DNA of 64,000 nucleotides from the NCBI RefSeq assembly GCF_002896875.1, contig NZ_CP023278.1, positions 4,906,501 to 4,970,500 on the forward strand, written 5' to 3'. Made by a program: the position numbers and the translations under genes. Position 1 is the stretch's first letter. Each line of letters starts with the position of its first letter. The notes under the pieces were generated by a model. That model saw only the letters and a program-made list of their open reading frames with translations. It was not told the origin of the DNA and ran no database searches. This document shows positions 8,140 through 16,891 of this stretch, in pieces. The stretch is from Nostoc sp. CENA543. Its GTDB lineage: Bacteria > Cyanobacteriota > Cyanobacteriia > Cyanobacteriales > Nostocaceae.

Positions 8140-9405
8140 TTAATTTGATGAGGCGTGTCTAGCCATGAGGTTTTCATACAGGTCGATCATTTGGGTGACA
8201 TGATGGATATATTCTGGATAAATTTCTAGTTTATCTCCTGTGGTATCAATGATTAATTCACCGATGACATCAGTAGCTAGTTCATTTATAGCGTCAATTA
8301 ATATATTAGGCATGGTAATATTAGATTCGGCAATTTTTTTAATCGTCGGGTAGGGGTCTTCTTGTTCGACTATAGCTTTTAATACTTGGAATTCATGTCC
8401 TGGTAGTTGATTAAAAAATCTGTCCCATATTTCGGGTAAGTTATCGGATGTTTCTCCTGTTTCCAGTAGATCTGCAAAGGGAAATATTTCAATATTATCC
8501 TCTTGTGAATTTTCAGAGATGGGTTCTTGATTAAATGTTTCTATTTGCTGGAGTAGTTCCCAAACTTGATTTTGTAATAAGTCTCGTTCTTGTTGCAGTA
8601 GGGAAATTTCATTTTTTAATTGCTGTAATTGCTCTTGTTGTTGGAACTTTTGAGATTGTAAGGAATTGATGCTGGCTGTGACATCATCTTTCTCAATTGT
8701 TGTGGCTTGTAGTAACTGATTTTGCTGATTTTTTTCTGACTCTAATTTTTGGATTTCTAAGCGCAATTCATAAAGCTTTTCTTCTAGCTGCGGTTTAATT
8801 CTACCGAGTAGTGTGATATTACTGTCTATTTCTTGTTTTTCTTGTCTGAGTTCTTGAATGTGGGTTTGCAACTGGTTAATTTCTGCGTGAAAGGCATTGT
8901 AATTAGATTCTAGGCGGCGTTTTTCTGAGATGAGTGCTGATATGGAATGCTGTAAATCCGACTGATTTTTTTCTAAATTTTGAATCTCGGTTTTTAGGTT
9001 AGAGACTTCTGTTTCTATTTGCTTTCTTTGGGAAGCAAAGTTACCTAATTCTCGGTGTAAACTATCTCTTTGGTTACGACATTCGAGAATGTGATTTTGT
9101 AGTTGCTTGGTTTCGTTGTAAAGTAAATTACGATGGGCTTCTATTTGCTCAATTTCTTTAACTACGCGAAATTTTAATCCCTCTGTTTCTTTAATGCGTT
9201 TGCGAAAGGAAGCTAAAACTAGCAGTTCATGGGTTCTGCGTCGCTTATCGACAAATAAGGCTGCGGCATAGGTCGCAACTACGGTAATTGCCCCTGTGAG
9301 GAAAGCTTGGTTAAAATCCCATTTGGGGACTAGACTCAGACCAAAGCTGACACTAAAGGCAACGATACCTAATATAAATCGATTGCTGAACATGGATGAC
9401 TGCAT
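8140..9405 (-). CDS. Membrane-anchored coiled-coil protein with TerB-C-like C-terminus (candidate SngA-like)
   Basis: 421 residues. Residues 6-50 form two hydrophobic helices (FILGIVAFSVSFGLSLV, then FLTGAITVVATYAAALFV), followed by basic DKRRRT, so the bulk is probably cytoplasmic. Residues 65-290 are a long Gln/Glu/Leu-rich coiled coil. The last 100 residues have the TerB-C pattern: IDAINELATDVIGELIID and GDKLEIYPEYI. It heads the run that continues with the DUF2791 ATPase, hicAB and the helicase. In Shango-type systems a TerB-domain protein is one of three components. The long coiled coil and two membrane helices are unlike simple TerB proteins, so the assignment rests mainly on the C-terminus and context. 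Confidence 0.7.
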   Translation of the reverse strand: MQSSMFSNRFILGIVAFSVSFGLSLVPKWDFNQAFLTGAITVVATYAAALFVDKRRRTHELLVLASFRKRIKETEGLKFRVVKEIEQIEAHRNLLYNETKQLQNHILECRNQRDSLHRELGNFASQRKQIETEVSNLKTEIQNLEKNQSDLQHSISALISEKRRLESNYNAFHAEINQLQTHIQELRQEKQEIDSNITLLGRIKPQLEEKLYELRLEIQKLESEKNQQNQLLQATTIEKDDVTASINSLQSQKFQQQEQLQQLKNEISLLQQERDLLQNQVWELLQQIETFNQEPISENSQEDNIEIFPFADLLETGETSDNLPEIWDRFFNQLPGHEFQVLKAIVEQEDPYPTIKKIAESNITMPNILIDAINELATDVIGELIIDTTGDKLEIYPEYIHHVTQMIDLYENLMARHASSN

Positions 9406-9417
9406 ATGGCTGGGTTG

Positions 9418-9470
9418 GGGATCGGGGACTGGGGACTGGGGATTAGGGACTGGGGATTAGGGATTGGGTT
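9418..9470. repeat. GGGGACTGGGGATTAGGG minisatellite
   Basis: Five or six degenerate units of GGGGACTG and GGGGATTAG between the coiled-coil gene and the DUF815 gene. Confidence 0.8.
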
Positions 9471-9562
9471 TACTCAAGATTTAGGATTTAGCATTGGCTA
9501 ACGCCGCGCTATGCTGACAGCACTTTGAAGGCGGGTAGGTGATGGTAGAAGGGGATAAATTC

Positions 9563-10906
9563 TCAATCTTGGTTTTCTGGATTTCCTCCCAAAAGTGATA
9601 GTTCTGCTTTGAGAAAATCGATAAATTGTCTTGCTGTTCTTCCAGAACGTCCATTATGGCGTGTAGCCCATTGTAAGGCTTGAAATTCTAAATCCTGCTG
9701 GGGGATGTCAATTCCGGATTGTGTGGCAAGATGTTGAATAATTTGTAAATATGTCGTTTGATCGGCGGATTCAAAGGTTAAGGTTAAGCCAAAGCGATCG
9801 CTAAAGGAAAGTTTCTCTTGCATGGTATCCCAAGCATGGACTTCTTCGTTTTGTTTGGGTGTTGGTCTATCGGCGAAGAATTCCCGAATGAGATGACGAC
9901 GGTTAGATGTAGCATACACAACTACGTTTTGTGGTCTAGCTGTTAAGTTCCCTTCTAGCACTACCTTTAAAGCTTTAAATGCGTCATCGTCTTCTTCAAA
10001 GGATAAATCATCGACAAAGATGATAAATTTCTGGGGCAAGTCGCGCAAATGTTCGACAATGGTGGGTAAATCCTGCAATTGTGATTTTGTCACTTCTAAT
10101 AAACGCAGGTGGCGATGACTATATTCATTTAACAAGGCTTTAACTAAGGAAGATTTACCTGCACCACGAGTCCCATAAAGTAATACGTGCAGTGCGGCTT
10201 CTCCAGCTAATAAAAATTCTGTATTTTTAATTAAGGTATCTTTTTGTGACTCATACCCGACTAGGTAATGTAACTTCACGGGATCAGGGTGAGGAATGCC
10301 GATAAATTCACCTGCTTGCCAACGCAAAGCGCGATATTGGGCAAATAAGCCTGTACCACATTGGCGATAGTGATTTGCTAAGTCTTCTACTAATTCTGCC
10401 CAATTATCACAATGGTGCAGAGACGATGCTAAACCTGTTGTGGTTGCTTCTGGTTCAACGTACCACACCACAGGAGACACCGCTAAATGCCCTACACCTT
10501 GTACCCATTCACTCAAAATCGCACTACTGCATTCATACAAACTCTGTAATATTTGTAAATCATGCTGGGCGGCGACGACTAAAGCTTGGGGTAAGTCCTC
10601 AAAATCTCGTTTTTGGGCGAGTTGAGTGAAGGGATTTTCCGCCATGAGAATTTGAGTGATGAGGTAGTCTTCCCAAGTTTGCTGTTGATTTGCAAGGGCG
10701 TGAAAATAACTACCATAGGCTTGCAAACAACCTCTTGCATCAGCATCGGTGTAGCGAATGGCTTGTAACAACTCCAAAAAGGCAATTCCTACTTCATCTT
10801 GCAGGACTGATTGATAAAGTAAAAGTGACGCGGCTTGGCGTTGGAGGAGTTGAACCTGGGCATAGGAAGAAGAACTTGCCGTGGGCATAGCTGAATTATC
10901 CGTCAA
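9563..10906 (-). CDS. DUF815-family AAA ATPase
   Basis: 447 residues. The N-terminal 200 residues are helical and specific to cyanobacterial members. The ATPase core begins with DPVKLHYLVGYESQKDTLIK, then Walker A GTRGAGKSSLVKALL (about 245-259) and Walker B KFIIFVDDLSFEEDDDAF (about 293-310), followed by ATSNRRHLIREFF (sensor 1). The C-terminus GRSGRTARQFIDFLKAEL fits DUF815. The family is broadly conserved, and its substrate is not known to me. It points away from the TMEM14 gene. The gap to the TerB-C gene holds repeat DNA, so I do not count it as part of the Shango-like group. Confidence 0.85.
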   Translation of the reverse strand: MTDNSAMPTASSSSYAQVQLLQRQAASLLLYQSVLQDEVGIAFLELLQAIRYTDADARGCLQAYGSYFHALANQQQTWEDYLITQILMAENPFTQLAQKRDFEDLPQALVVAAQHDLQILQSLYECSSAILSEWVQGVGHLAVSPVVWYVEPEATTTGLASSLHHCDNWAELVEDLANHYRQCGTGLFAQYRALRWQAGEFIGIPHPDPVKLHYLVGYESQKDTLIKNTEFLLAGEAALHVLLYGTRGAGKSSLVKALLNEYSHRHLRLLEVTKSQLQDLPTIVEHLRDLPQKFIIFVDDLSFEEDDDAFKALKVVLEGNLTARPQNVVVYATSNRRHLIREFFADRPTPKQNEEVHAWDTMQEKLSFSDRFGLTLTFESADQTTYLQIIQHLATQSGIDIPQQDLEFQALQWATRHNGRSGRTARQFIDFLKAELSLLGGNPENQD

Positions 10907-11052
10907 TCAAAGGAATTCAAAATTCAAAATGAAGAACTGAGCATTTTTAAGGATGACTGTATATAGATTAAATGTAGAACAGCTTAATTTAGCTTATGGT
11001 TAATTTTCTGCTGGACTGAGTAGCAAAGGCAAAATCTACATAGGGGTTAACC

Positions 11053-11373
11053 ATGAATTCAAGTATAATTGCTGCGATCGCCTATGGTGTGTTGGCGATT
11101 ATTGGTGGCATTATTGGTTACTTTCAAGCTCATAGTCAAGTTTCTCTCTTCAGTGGTTTAGTTAGCGGTTTTATACTACTTTTAGCTGCCTACTTACAAT
11201 TACAAGGACAAGCCTGGGCTTTGATTCTAGCAACTTGTGTTACGGCTGTTTTAGTTGTTTTCTTTGCTTTGAGACTAGCTAAAACACGTAAATTCATGCC
11301 AGCAGGCCTCATGACTATTTTAGGGATGTTGGCACTGACAGTTATGGTAAATCAACTTGTGACTGTCAGGTAG
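11053..11373 (+). CDS. TMEM14 family membrane protein
   Basis: 106 residues with four hydrophobic segments separated by short polar turns; YGVLAIIGGIIGYFQAHSQVS and LAKTRKFMPAGLMTILGMLA match the TMEM14/UPF0136 pattern. Plant relatives (FAX) export fatty acids from plastids, so a lipid-related role in a cyanobacterial membrane is plausible but not shown. GGGG precedes the ATG by about 7 bases (AGGGGTTAACC ATG). Confidence 0.85.
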   Translation: MNSSIIAAIAYGVLAIIGGIIGYFQAHSQVSLFSGLVSGFILLLAAYLQLQGQAWALILATCVTAVLVVFFALRLAKTRKFMPAGLMTILGMLALTVMVNQLVTVR

Positions 11374-12291
11374 CAATTGTTGACATTGTTATAGTACATC
11401 CATATTGGTTTACGAGACAATTATGGGGCATCGGGCATTGGGCATGGAAGAGGAATTGGTGCAGGGTGCAAGGGGGAGAAAAATTTCCCCATTTCTCCCT
11501 GCCCCCTGCCCCCCTGCCTTCTTTCGTCTCCCAATCCCCAATTTTGTATTCAAAGTAACCATTTACACTCACTGCAACTGGATGATTTATATCTTTCAGG
11601 AAAAATATCCGGTTGTAGTAACTTCACGGTGATAGATGAAAATAATACTCTGCCTCTGGTAGAGAAGCAAAGTGAACCTTCTGCGGCGAAATACCTTTTT
11701 GAAAGACACAACTAATATTGTTGACTGACATCTACCTAGAGACAGTTTTTGTAGTAGATGATGGCTCAATTACATAATACTGATAAAGTTGAAAATATAT
11801 AAATAAATATTTTTGAGGATTTATTATAAATAAAATATTTATGTAAAACAGAATACAAAAAATACATAAGTATAAAGTATACTTTGATGAGTAACACAAT
11901 AATTTATCCTTGATTTTCAGGTCTATCAGACTTGAAGCAGCCAAAAATAACTATTGCTATCTATGTAATATTTATTACTAGCTTGAGATAATTTTTTATC
12001 AGAAAATATCGTTTGCAACTCAATTAATTCAAGAGAATACTATCTATTTATTTCTAGCTATCAGTTTGTTTTGTATAAAGATTTAGTAGGGAAAACATTA
12101 AAAATTAAAGTAAAAATAAAGCGAATTATTGCCATTTTGGCAGGTGATAAACTCACAAATAAGATATTAATGGAATAGATTGAAAAAGATTGATATATAA
12201 ATACTTGTTGTTATCTACCATAGTTGCTGAAGTAAAAGTCAGCCTGATATTTAGAGATTTACGGCGGTTTTACTAACTAGGAAATTATATT
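11374..12291. other. Long AT-rich intergenic region without a convincing gene
   Basis: About 920 bases. The first part (11424-11535) is a repeat also found inside a kinase gene at 49975-50097. The rest is AT-rich with many stops in all frames. I looked here for a small precursor peptide for the downstream kinase/HopA1 pair and saw none with a start, a ribosome site and a Ser/Thr/Cys-rich core. Confidence 0.6.
11424..11535. repeat. Inverted-arm repeat element, near-identical to 49975-50097
   Basis: It begins GGGCATTGGGCATGGAAGAG, continues GAATTGGTGCAGGGTGCA, and ends with CCCTGCCCCCTGCC and TTCTTTCGTCTCCC. The CAGGG units on the left pair with CCCTG units on the right, giving a foldback. The same order of segments occurs inside the histidine kinase gene at 49975-50097. 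Confidence 0.85.
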
Positions 12292-13530
12292 ATGTTATCA
12301 CCACTTTATTCTCGTAATGTTATCCGGTATCTACAAGATAAAGGTCTGTGTAGCTTATTAAATAACAGTTTCGAGACTGTGAGAGAACTAAAAGCTAATC
12401 AGAAGAATTGTAATTTAGTGGTGAATTTAGAGGATAATATTCAACTCCTAGTCAAGCAAGAAAAAAATATTACAAGTGATGGAACTCCCCACGAATTATT
12501 TAATGAATGGTTGTTTCAACAACTGCTGCAACAATTCCCCGTCTTAGGTAATATTTCTGCGATCGCGCCCTTAGTGCTACATTTTGATGAAGAAAATTCC
12601 ATCCTAGTGCGTAGTTATCTCAGCGAATACCTAGATTTAAGTAACTTTTATCAACAAAACAATATTTTCCCCGTAGAAATAGCCTCAGCAATTGGCACAA
12701 CATTAGCAGCCCTCCATCGCGCTACTTTCCAACGCAAGGAATACCACGATTTTATGGCGACTGCCCCCGCAGGACAATTTCGCTATAGCTTTTACAACCC
12801 CGCCCAAGGAATAGATTCCATTACACCAGAAATTTTTGGTCAAGTTAACAGCCAATCATTACAGTTTTATACACTTTATCAACGTTATGAAAGTTTAGAA
12901 GCAGCTATTGCTGATTTAGCCTATGAATGGAATCCTTGCTGTTTGACGCACAATGATTTGCACCTGCACAATGTTCTTATTCATTCCCGATGGAATCAAT
13001 TAGATAACTGCTTAATCAGATTAATTGATTGGGAAGCTTGCGGATGGGGAGATCCCGCCTTTGATTTGGGTAATATCATAGCTAGTTATTTAAAACTTTG
13101 GCTTTATAGCTTAGTGATAGACCCAACTTTACAATTAGAAGAATCTCTACAATTAGCCATTACTCCTTTAGAGGATATCCAACCATCATTGGTAGCTTTA
13201 TTACAAGCTTATCTTGATGCCTTCCCGATGATTTTGGAATATAGTAGTGATTTTTTAATCAGGGTTATGAAATTTACCGGATTAGCATTAATTCACCAAA
13301 TTCAAGACAGTATTCATAATTGCCGCAACTTTGATAATTCTGATATTTATAAGTTAGAGCTAGCTAAAAATATTCTAACTATGCCCGAAAAATCTATAGT
13401 TAGCATCTTGGGAACTCAGGAATCAGAAATTATCAGTTCCGTAACCAAGATGAACGAAGTCACTCAACCAGAAAAAGAGAAGCAATTAGTACGGTTATAT
13501 TACGAAAAAACTCGGTTGCGTGGTTGCTAA
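12292..13530 (+). CDS. APH-fold kinase, LxmK-like (candidate RiPP serine/threonine kinase)
   Basis: 412 residues with an aminoglycoside-phosphotransferase-like fold. The catalytic loop HNDLHLHN (about 222-229) is the HxDxxxxN Brenner motif and LIDWEACGWGDPAFDLG (about 245-261) the metal-binding segment; Lys in LLVKQE (about 50-55) may bind ATP. AGGA lies 10 bases before the ATG. It is followed, after a small mobile element, by a HopA1-family gene. Such a kinase plus HopA1-like lyase pair forms the class V lanthipeptide synthetase of lexapeptide, where the kinase phosphorylates Ser/Thr for later elimination. No precursor peptide is visible nearby, so a different phosphorylated substrate is possible. 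The stop codon TAA forms the edge of the inserted element. Confidence 0.75.
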   Translation: MLSPLYSRNVIRYLQDKGLCSLLNNSFETVRELKANQKNCNLVVNLEDNIQLLVKQEKNITSDGTPHELFNEWLFQQLLQQFPVLGNISAIAPLVLHFDEENSILVRSYLSEYLDLSNFYQQNNIFPVEIASAIGTTLAALHRATFQRKEYHDFMATAPAGQFRYSFYNPAQGIDSITPEIFGQVNSQSLQFYTLYQRYESLEAAIADLAYEWNPCCLTHNDLHLHNVLIHSRWNQLDNCLIRLIDWEACGWGDPAFDLGNIIASYLKLWLYSLVIDPTLQLEESLQLAITPLEDIQPSLVALLQAYLDAFPMILEYSSDFLIRVMKFTGLALIHQIQDSIHNCRNFDNSDIYKLELAKNILTMPEKSIVSILGTQESEIISSVTKMNEVTQPEKEKQLVRLYYEKTRLRGC

Positions 13531-13651
13531 GGGGCTTCCAATTAAAAAAATATACTATCACTTTGATGGCAAGGGGGCAGGGGGCAGGGAGCAGGGGGAA
13601 ACAGTTGTTTTGAAGAAGATAAATCTGGATAGTTTATTTTCTGGAAGTCCC
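13531..13651. mobile_element. MITE-like element with 10-bp terminal inverted repeats, copy 1
   Basis: The ends are GGGGCTTCCA and TGGAAGTCCC (one mismatch), and both sides are flanked by TAA, a likely 3-base target duplication. The interior holds GGGGGCAGGGGGCAGGGAGC units. The TAA on the left is the stop codon of the kinase gene. A second copy with perfect ends is at 34107-34221. It carries no coding capacity, so it would need a transposase in trans. Confidence 0.8.
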
Positions 13652-13742
13652 TAAACTAGCGAAAAGGAAATTGATAAAAACAGTATCTATTTTCCTTGCT
13701 TGTCGGGTTTTTGATGAATGTTAACTTAATGCTGCTGGAAAA

Positions 13743-14804
13743 ATGCTAAATTCATTGAGAGATATTGCTGCTAATATCCACATTGAGCCTAACTTTTGTA
13801 TATATCATCCTAACTATCAGCCATTTGCTTTGCCAACAAAAGTAGCAGATAGATTTCAACAAAATTCACCTGATCTACAATATAAATATCTCAATTTATT
13901 ATTAAGAAATTTCCTTTACGGTATCTATTACAACGGTGCGCTACAAAACAGTTTAGCTGTTGATGGTAGTAATAATAATTATCAAGTACCTCACAATTTA
14001 GCCACTAATTCAGTTGTTGATATTGACTGGGAATTTTACGAACAACTGCAAGCCAACAATCATGGTAAAGGTTATTTTGATCCCAGTTGGGAAGTGCTGC
14101 GAAAAGAGCCTGATGGTAGTATGGCAGTGGCTAAAGATGGGTTAACTTTATATATTGAGCCTGATTGTCATCTCAAACCAGGAAAAAAATCTGCCCAAGT
14201 CGGGGAATCAGTCGCAATTTGGATGCCGAATAATCGCTTGCAAAATGGCTATTATTTAGCTGTGAGTGATGTAGGACAACAGCAAGGTAATCCAGATGTC
14301 AATTTAGGCAGTGGGAGAATCTATTTTAATTTTAGTGCAGATGGTGCGATCGCGCTGATGGATAGTCTCACCCAACAACTCAACGTCCATACTATTCCTT
14401 TTACCTTTCAAGTGCTTTATAACCCCAGTGCCTATGAACGTTATGATGCTGGGGTACTCTACTTTGAGAGTCACGACTATCCAGCAATTCACAAAATTTT
14501 GCAATTTGTTTACCAAGAAAATCAAGCTTATTTCCGTCCAGAAATCCCCTTATTTACCAAGTTTCTAGCACCAGGTTTAGGGTTAGCAGAAGAACCAACT
14601 CAAAAATTTACCGCACAAGAAAGTTTTGGGATGAATCGTTGTCAAATCTTAGCAAATGCGTTGCTAGATGCTTGGCAAACAGGTAAAAATGCTGTGGAAG
14701 AAAGAATGAAAGCTATTCAGCAACATTTTCAAGATCATGCCATTGATTTACAGCGTCCCTACCTCAACCCTACTTCTCAAGATATATATTCACCCATCAA
14801 GTAA
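13743..14804 (+). CDS. HopA1-family protein, LxmY-like (candidate RiPP lyase)
   Basis: 353 residues, matching cyanobacterial proteins annotated as type III effector HopA1 family: YKYLNLLLRNFLYGIYYNG near 46-64, YFDPSWEVLRKEPDGSMAVAK in the middle, and GQQQGNPDVNLGSGRIYFNFS. It is not an effector here; no type III secretion genes are present. In class V lanthipeptide pathways a HopA1-like protein acts with an APH-like kinase to make dehydrated residues, and the gene directly upstream is such a kinase. The pair is followed by a terminator at 14839-14865. Its actual substrate is unknown. Confidence 0.75.
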   Translation: MLNSLRDIAANIHIEPNFCIYHPNYQPFALPTKVADRFQQNSPDLQYKYLNLLLRNFLYGIYYNGALQNSLAVDGSNNNYQVPHNLATNSVVDIDWEFYEQLQANNHGKGYFDPSWEVLRKEPDGSMAVAKDGLTLYIEPDCHLKPGKKSAQVGESVAIWMPNNRLQNGYYLAVSDVGQQQGNPDVNLGSGRIYFNFSADGAIALMDSLTQQLNVHTIPFTFQVLYNPSAYERYDAGVLYFESHDYPAIHKILQFVYQENQAYFRPEIPLFTKFLAPGLGLAEEPTQKFTAQESFGMNRCQILANALLDAWQTGKNAVEERMKAIQQHFQDHAIDLQRPYLNPTSQDIYSPIK

Positions 14805-14838
14805 TTTGTATTGACATTGCAGTAGAATTAACCATAAG

Positions 14839-14865
14839 AGCAGGCTTGATACCTGCTATTTTTTT
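14839..14865 (+). terminator. Rho-independent terminator after the HopA1-like gene
   Basis: The stem AGCAGG/CCTGCT encloses a 7-base loop and is followed by A and seven T. It ends 17 bases before the menI start codon, so the men gene must have its own promoter inside or just after the stem. Confidence 0.75.
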
Positions 14866-14882
14866 ATTGTTGAAATTTATTT

Positions 14883-15332
14883 ATGTCTTTTAGTTATCAT
14901 CGCACTGTCCATTTTCAAGATACAGATGCGGCTGGTGTAGTCTACTTCGCCAATCTCCTGAGTATTTGTCATGAAGCCTATGAGGAATCACTGAACAAAT
15001 CAGGGATCAATCTTAAGGACTTTTTTACTCATCCTCAAGTGGGTTTCCCCATAGTTCACGCTAGCGTTGATTTTTTGCGTCCTATATTTTGTGGAGACAA
15101 ATTATTAGTGAATTTAATGCCCCAAAAAATCGGGACAGAAAAGTTTGAAATTAACTATGAAATTTTCTCATCTGAGGTAGCAGTAGCTAAGGCAATAACT
15201 CGCCACGTTTGTATTGATGCCAATACCCGCAATAAGCAAGCATTACCCACTAATATTATCCATTGGTTAGAAAGAAATCGCCGAGAAATAGAAGAAGCAG
15301 AAAGAAGAAAAGCTAGAGAAGTTATTTCATAA
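14883..15332 (+). CDS. menI: 1,4-dihydroxy-2-naphthoyl-CoA thioesterase
   Basis: 149 residues with a hot-dog fold. [17 protein letters not shown] at about 10-26 holds the catalytic Asp of the 4-hydroxybenzoyl-CoA thioesterase type, and the length fits the Slr0204-like DHNA-CoA thioesterases of phylloquinone synthesis. It hydrolyses DHNA-CoA to DHNA, the substrate of MenA. The convergent menE, then menC and menA on the other strand, support this function over a generic acyl-CoA thioesterase. No Shine-Dalgarno site is evident. Confidence 0.87.
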   Translation: MSFSYHRTVHFQDTDAAGVVYFANLLSICHEAYEESLNKSGINLKDFFTHPQVGFPIVHASVDFLRPIFCGDKLLVNLMPQKIGTEKFEINYEIFSSEVAVAKAITRHVCIDANTRNKQALPTNIIHWLERNRREIEEAERRKAREVIS

Positions 15333-15384
15333 CGAGAATTGAGAATAGCTTTGAGTTACCAAAGTCTTCCAGATGTTGGAAATC

Positions 15385-16785
15385 TTAATCAACTTTATGG
15401 TTAAGCAAAAATTCTGTAGCTATGATTTGTAATGTTTGACGATTAATTTTACCTTGGGTGTTACGGGGTAAAGTATCTAGAGGAATCCAGTATTTAGGGA
15501 TTTTAAATTTGCTGAGTTGATTTTTGAGTGCGTTTTTCATATTTTCCGCACTGACTTCTATATTTTGAGGAACGTAAATCGCTGTTAATGCTTGTCCCCA
15601 ATCTTGATCAGGCACACCAATTACACACACATCACTAACCATTTGTGTTTGTAGGATAGCGGACTCGATTTCTATAGGATAAATGTTTTCTCCACCGGAG
15701 ATAATTTTATCGCTATTACGTCCTACTATTTTTAAATAACCTTGTTCATCCAAAAAACCTAAATCATCTACAGCAAAATTATCTTGATCATGCCAAAAAT
15801 TGGGGTAGTAACCAAGGGCTAAAGATTTAGCTTGAATGGTAATATGGCCTATTTGATTAGCTGGTAAAACTTCTCCTTGATTGTTGCGAATCTTAACTTG
15901 AGCATGGGGAAGAATTTGACCACTACTAATTTTACCATTTAGAAAATCATCAGGTTTAAGTGTAGCAATTTGAGAAGCTGTTTCTGTCATGCCATAGGTT
16001 GGTGCTAAACGGATACTGTGAAATTTAGCTTTTGCTAATAATTCTTCCCACGCAGGCGCACCACCTAAAAGAACAGTTTGGAATTTAGCTAGCCATGTAG
16101 TTAATTCTTGATTTTGTAGCAGTCTTTGTAATTGTGTCGGTACTAAAGATATAAAAAATTCTTGAGGATTAATTTGGTAATTGGGGGCTAGTTCTATTGA
16201 TTTGAAGGAAAGACTCACGAGTTTACCACCAGTAATCACGGCACGCACAAATTGCATGAAACCGCTAACATGATATAAGGGTAAAATACAAAATGAATTA
16301 ATTTGTTTTAGCTGAAAATATTCTTGAAATCCCTGCACTGATGCTGTGAGAGTTTCCCAGGTGTGCATCGCAAATTTAATTTTTCCCGATGAACCACCGG
16401 TGGGGATCATGATTAGGGAATGGGGCATGGGGAATGGGGCATGGGGAATGGGGAATGAAGAATGGAGGAATTTGGGTAAGGTTTCTGTGGCTAAGATAAT
16501 GTCGGGTTTGACTAGGGTAAATACTTGATCCCATTCTTGTTTTCCCCAATCGGGATTACATAGAAATACTTGACAGTTGGCTGCATAGGCAGCGATAAAA
16601 CTGGCTAAAAATTTGACTGGTTCGCGTTCAGCTATGATGATTTTTAATGGGTGATGCAGCTGAGATAATTGGGTGAGTTCGGTGTAAATTTTGGTGGCGA
16701 TTTGTCGGAGTTTTTGGTTATCTTCACCAATTAGCAAATCATGGTGAATTAGTTCTTGAAAAGAAATTTTGTCGCCAAGATTCAT
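15385..16785 (-). CDS. menE: o-Succinylbenzoate-CoA ligase, with an in-frame repeat insertion
   Basis: 466 residues of the acyl-adenylate family. The P-loop MIPTGGSSGKIKFAMHT, the motif YGMTETASQIA, VGRNSDKIISGGENIYP and the C-terminal catalytic Lys in PRNTQGKINR are all present, so the enzyme should activate o-succinylbenzoate as OSB-CoA for MenB. Just before the P-loop the protein reads SSFPIPHAPFPMPHSLI; this stretch is coded by GGAATGGGGCATGGGG repeats (16410-16465) that occur elsewhere only between genes. The frame is kept and the core motifs are intact. menC and menA follow upstream on the same strand, forming a menA-menC-menE unit. Confidence 0.92.
   Translation of the reverse strand: MNLGDKISFQELIHHDLLIGEDNQKLRQIATKIYTELTQLSQLHHPLKIIIAEREPVKFLASFIAAYAANCQVFLCNPDWGKQEWDQVFTLVKPDIILATETLPKFLHSSFPIPHAPFPMPHSLIMIPTGGSSGKIKFAMHTWETLTASVQGFQEYFQLKQINSFCILPLYHVSGFMQFVRAVITGGKLVSLSFKSIELAPNYQINPQEFFISLVPTQLQRLLQNQELTTWLAKFQTVLLGGAPAWEELLAKAKFHSIRLAPTYGMTETASQIATLKPDDFLNGKISSGQILPHAQVKIRNNQGEVLPANQIGHITIQAKSLALGYYPNFWHDQDNFAVDDLGFLDEQGYLKIVGRNSDKIISGGENIYPIEIESAILQTQMVSDVCVIGVPDQDWGQALTAIYVPQNIEVSAENMKNALKNQLSKFKIPKYWIPLDTLPRNTQGKINRQTLQIIATEFLLNHKVD
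16410..16465. repeat. GGAATGGGGCATGGGG minisatellite inside menE
   Basis: Repeat units GGGAATGGGGCATGGGGAATG, the same type as 698-741, lie inside the menE reading frame and code for a Pro/His/Met-rich stretch before the P-loop. Its length keeps the frame open. Confidence 0.85.
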
Positions 16786-16891
16786 AAGTTTTTACAGCCA
16801 TAAGTTGCTTAATTTAATTTTTCGATACAAGCTATAAACTTTCTCCCCTGCCCCCTGCGAATATTAATATGCAAATTCAAGGCATAACAGC

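Noticed and set aside
10375-10890. Several overlapping frames of 60-84 codons on both strands inside the DUF815 gene
   Set aside because: They are antisense or alternative-frame shadows with no family resemblance and no ribosome-binding site.
11732-11944. 70-codon minus-strand frame in the AT-rich gap before the kinase/HopA1 pair, considered as a precursor peptide
   Set aside because: It is on the wrong strand, rich in Ile, Tyr and Phe, lacks a leader/core pattern and a Shine-Dalgarno site.
13743-14804. Type III secretion effector, as the HopA1 family name suggests
   Set aside because: There are no secretion genes or chaperone-like neighbours, and such proteins are widespread in cyanobacteria; an enzymatic role with the adjacent kinase is more likely.
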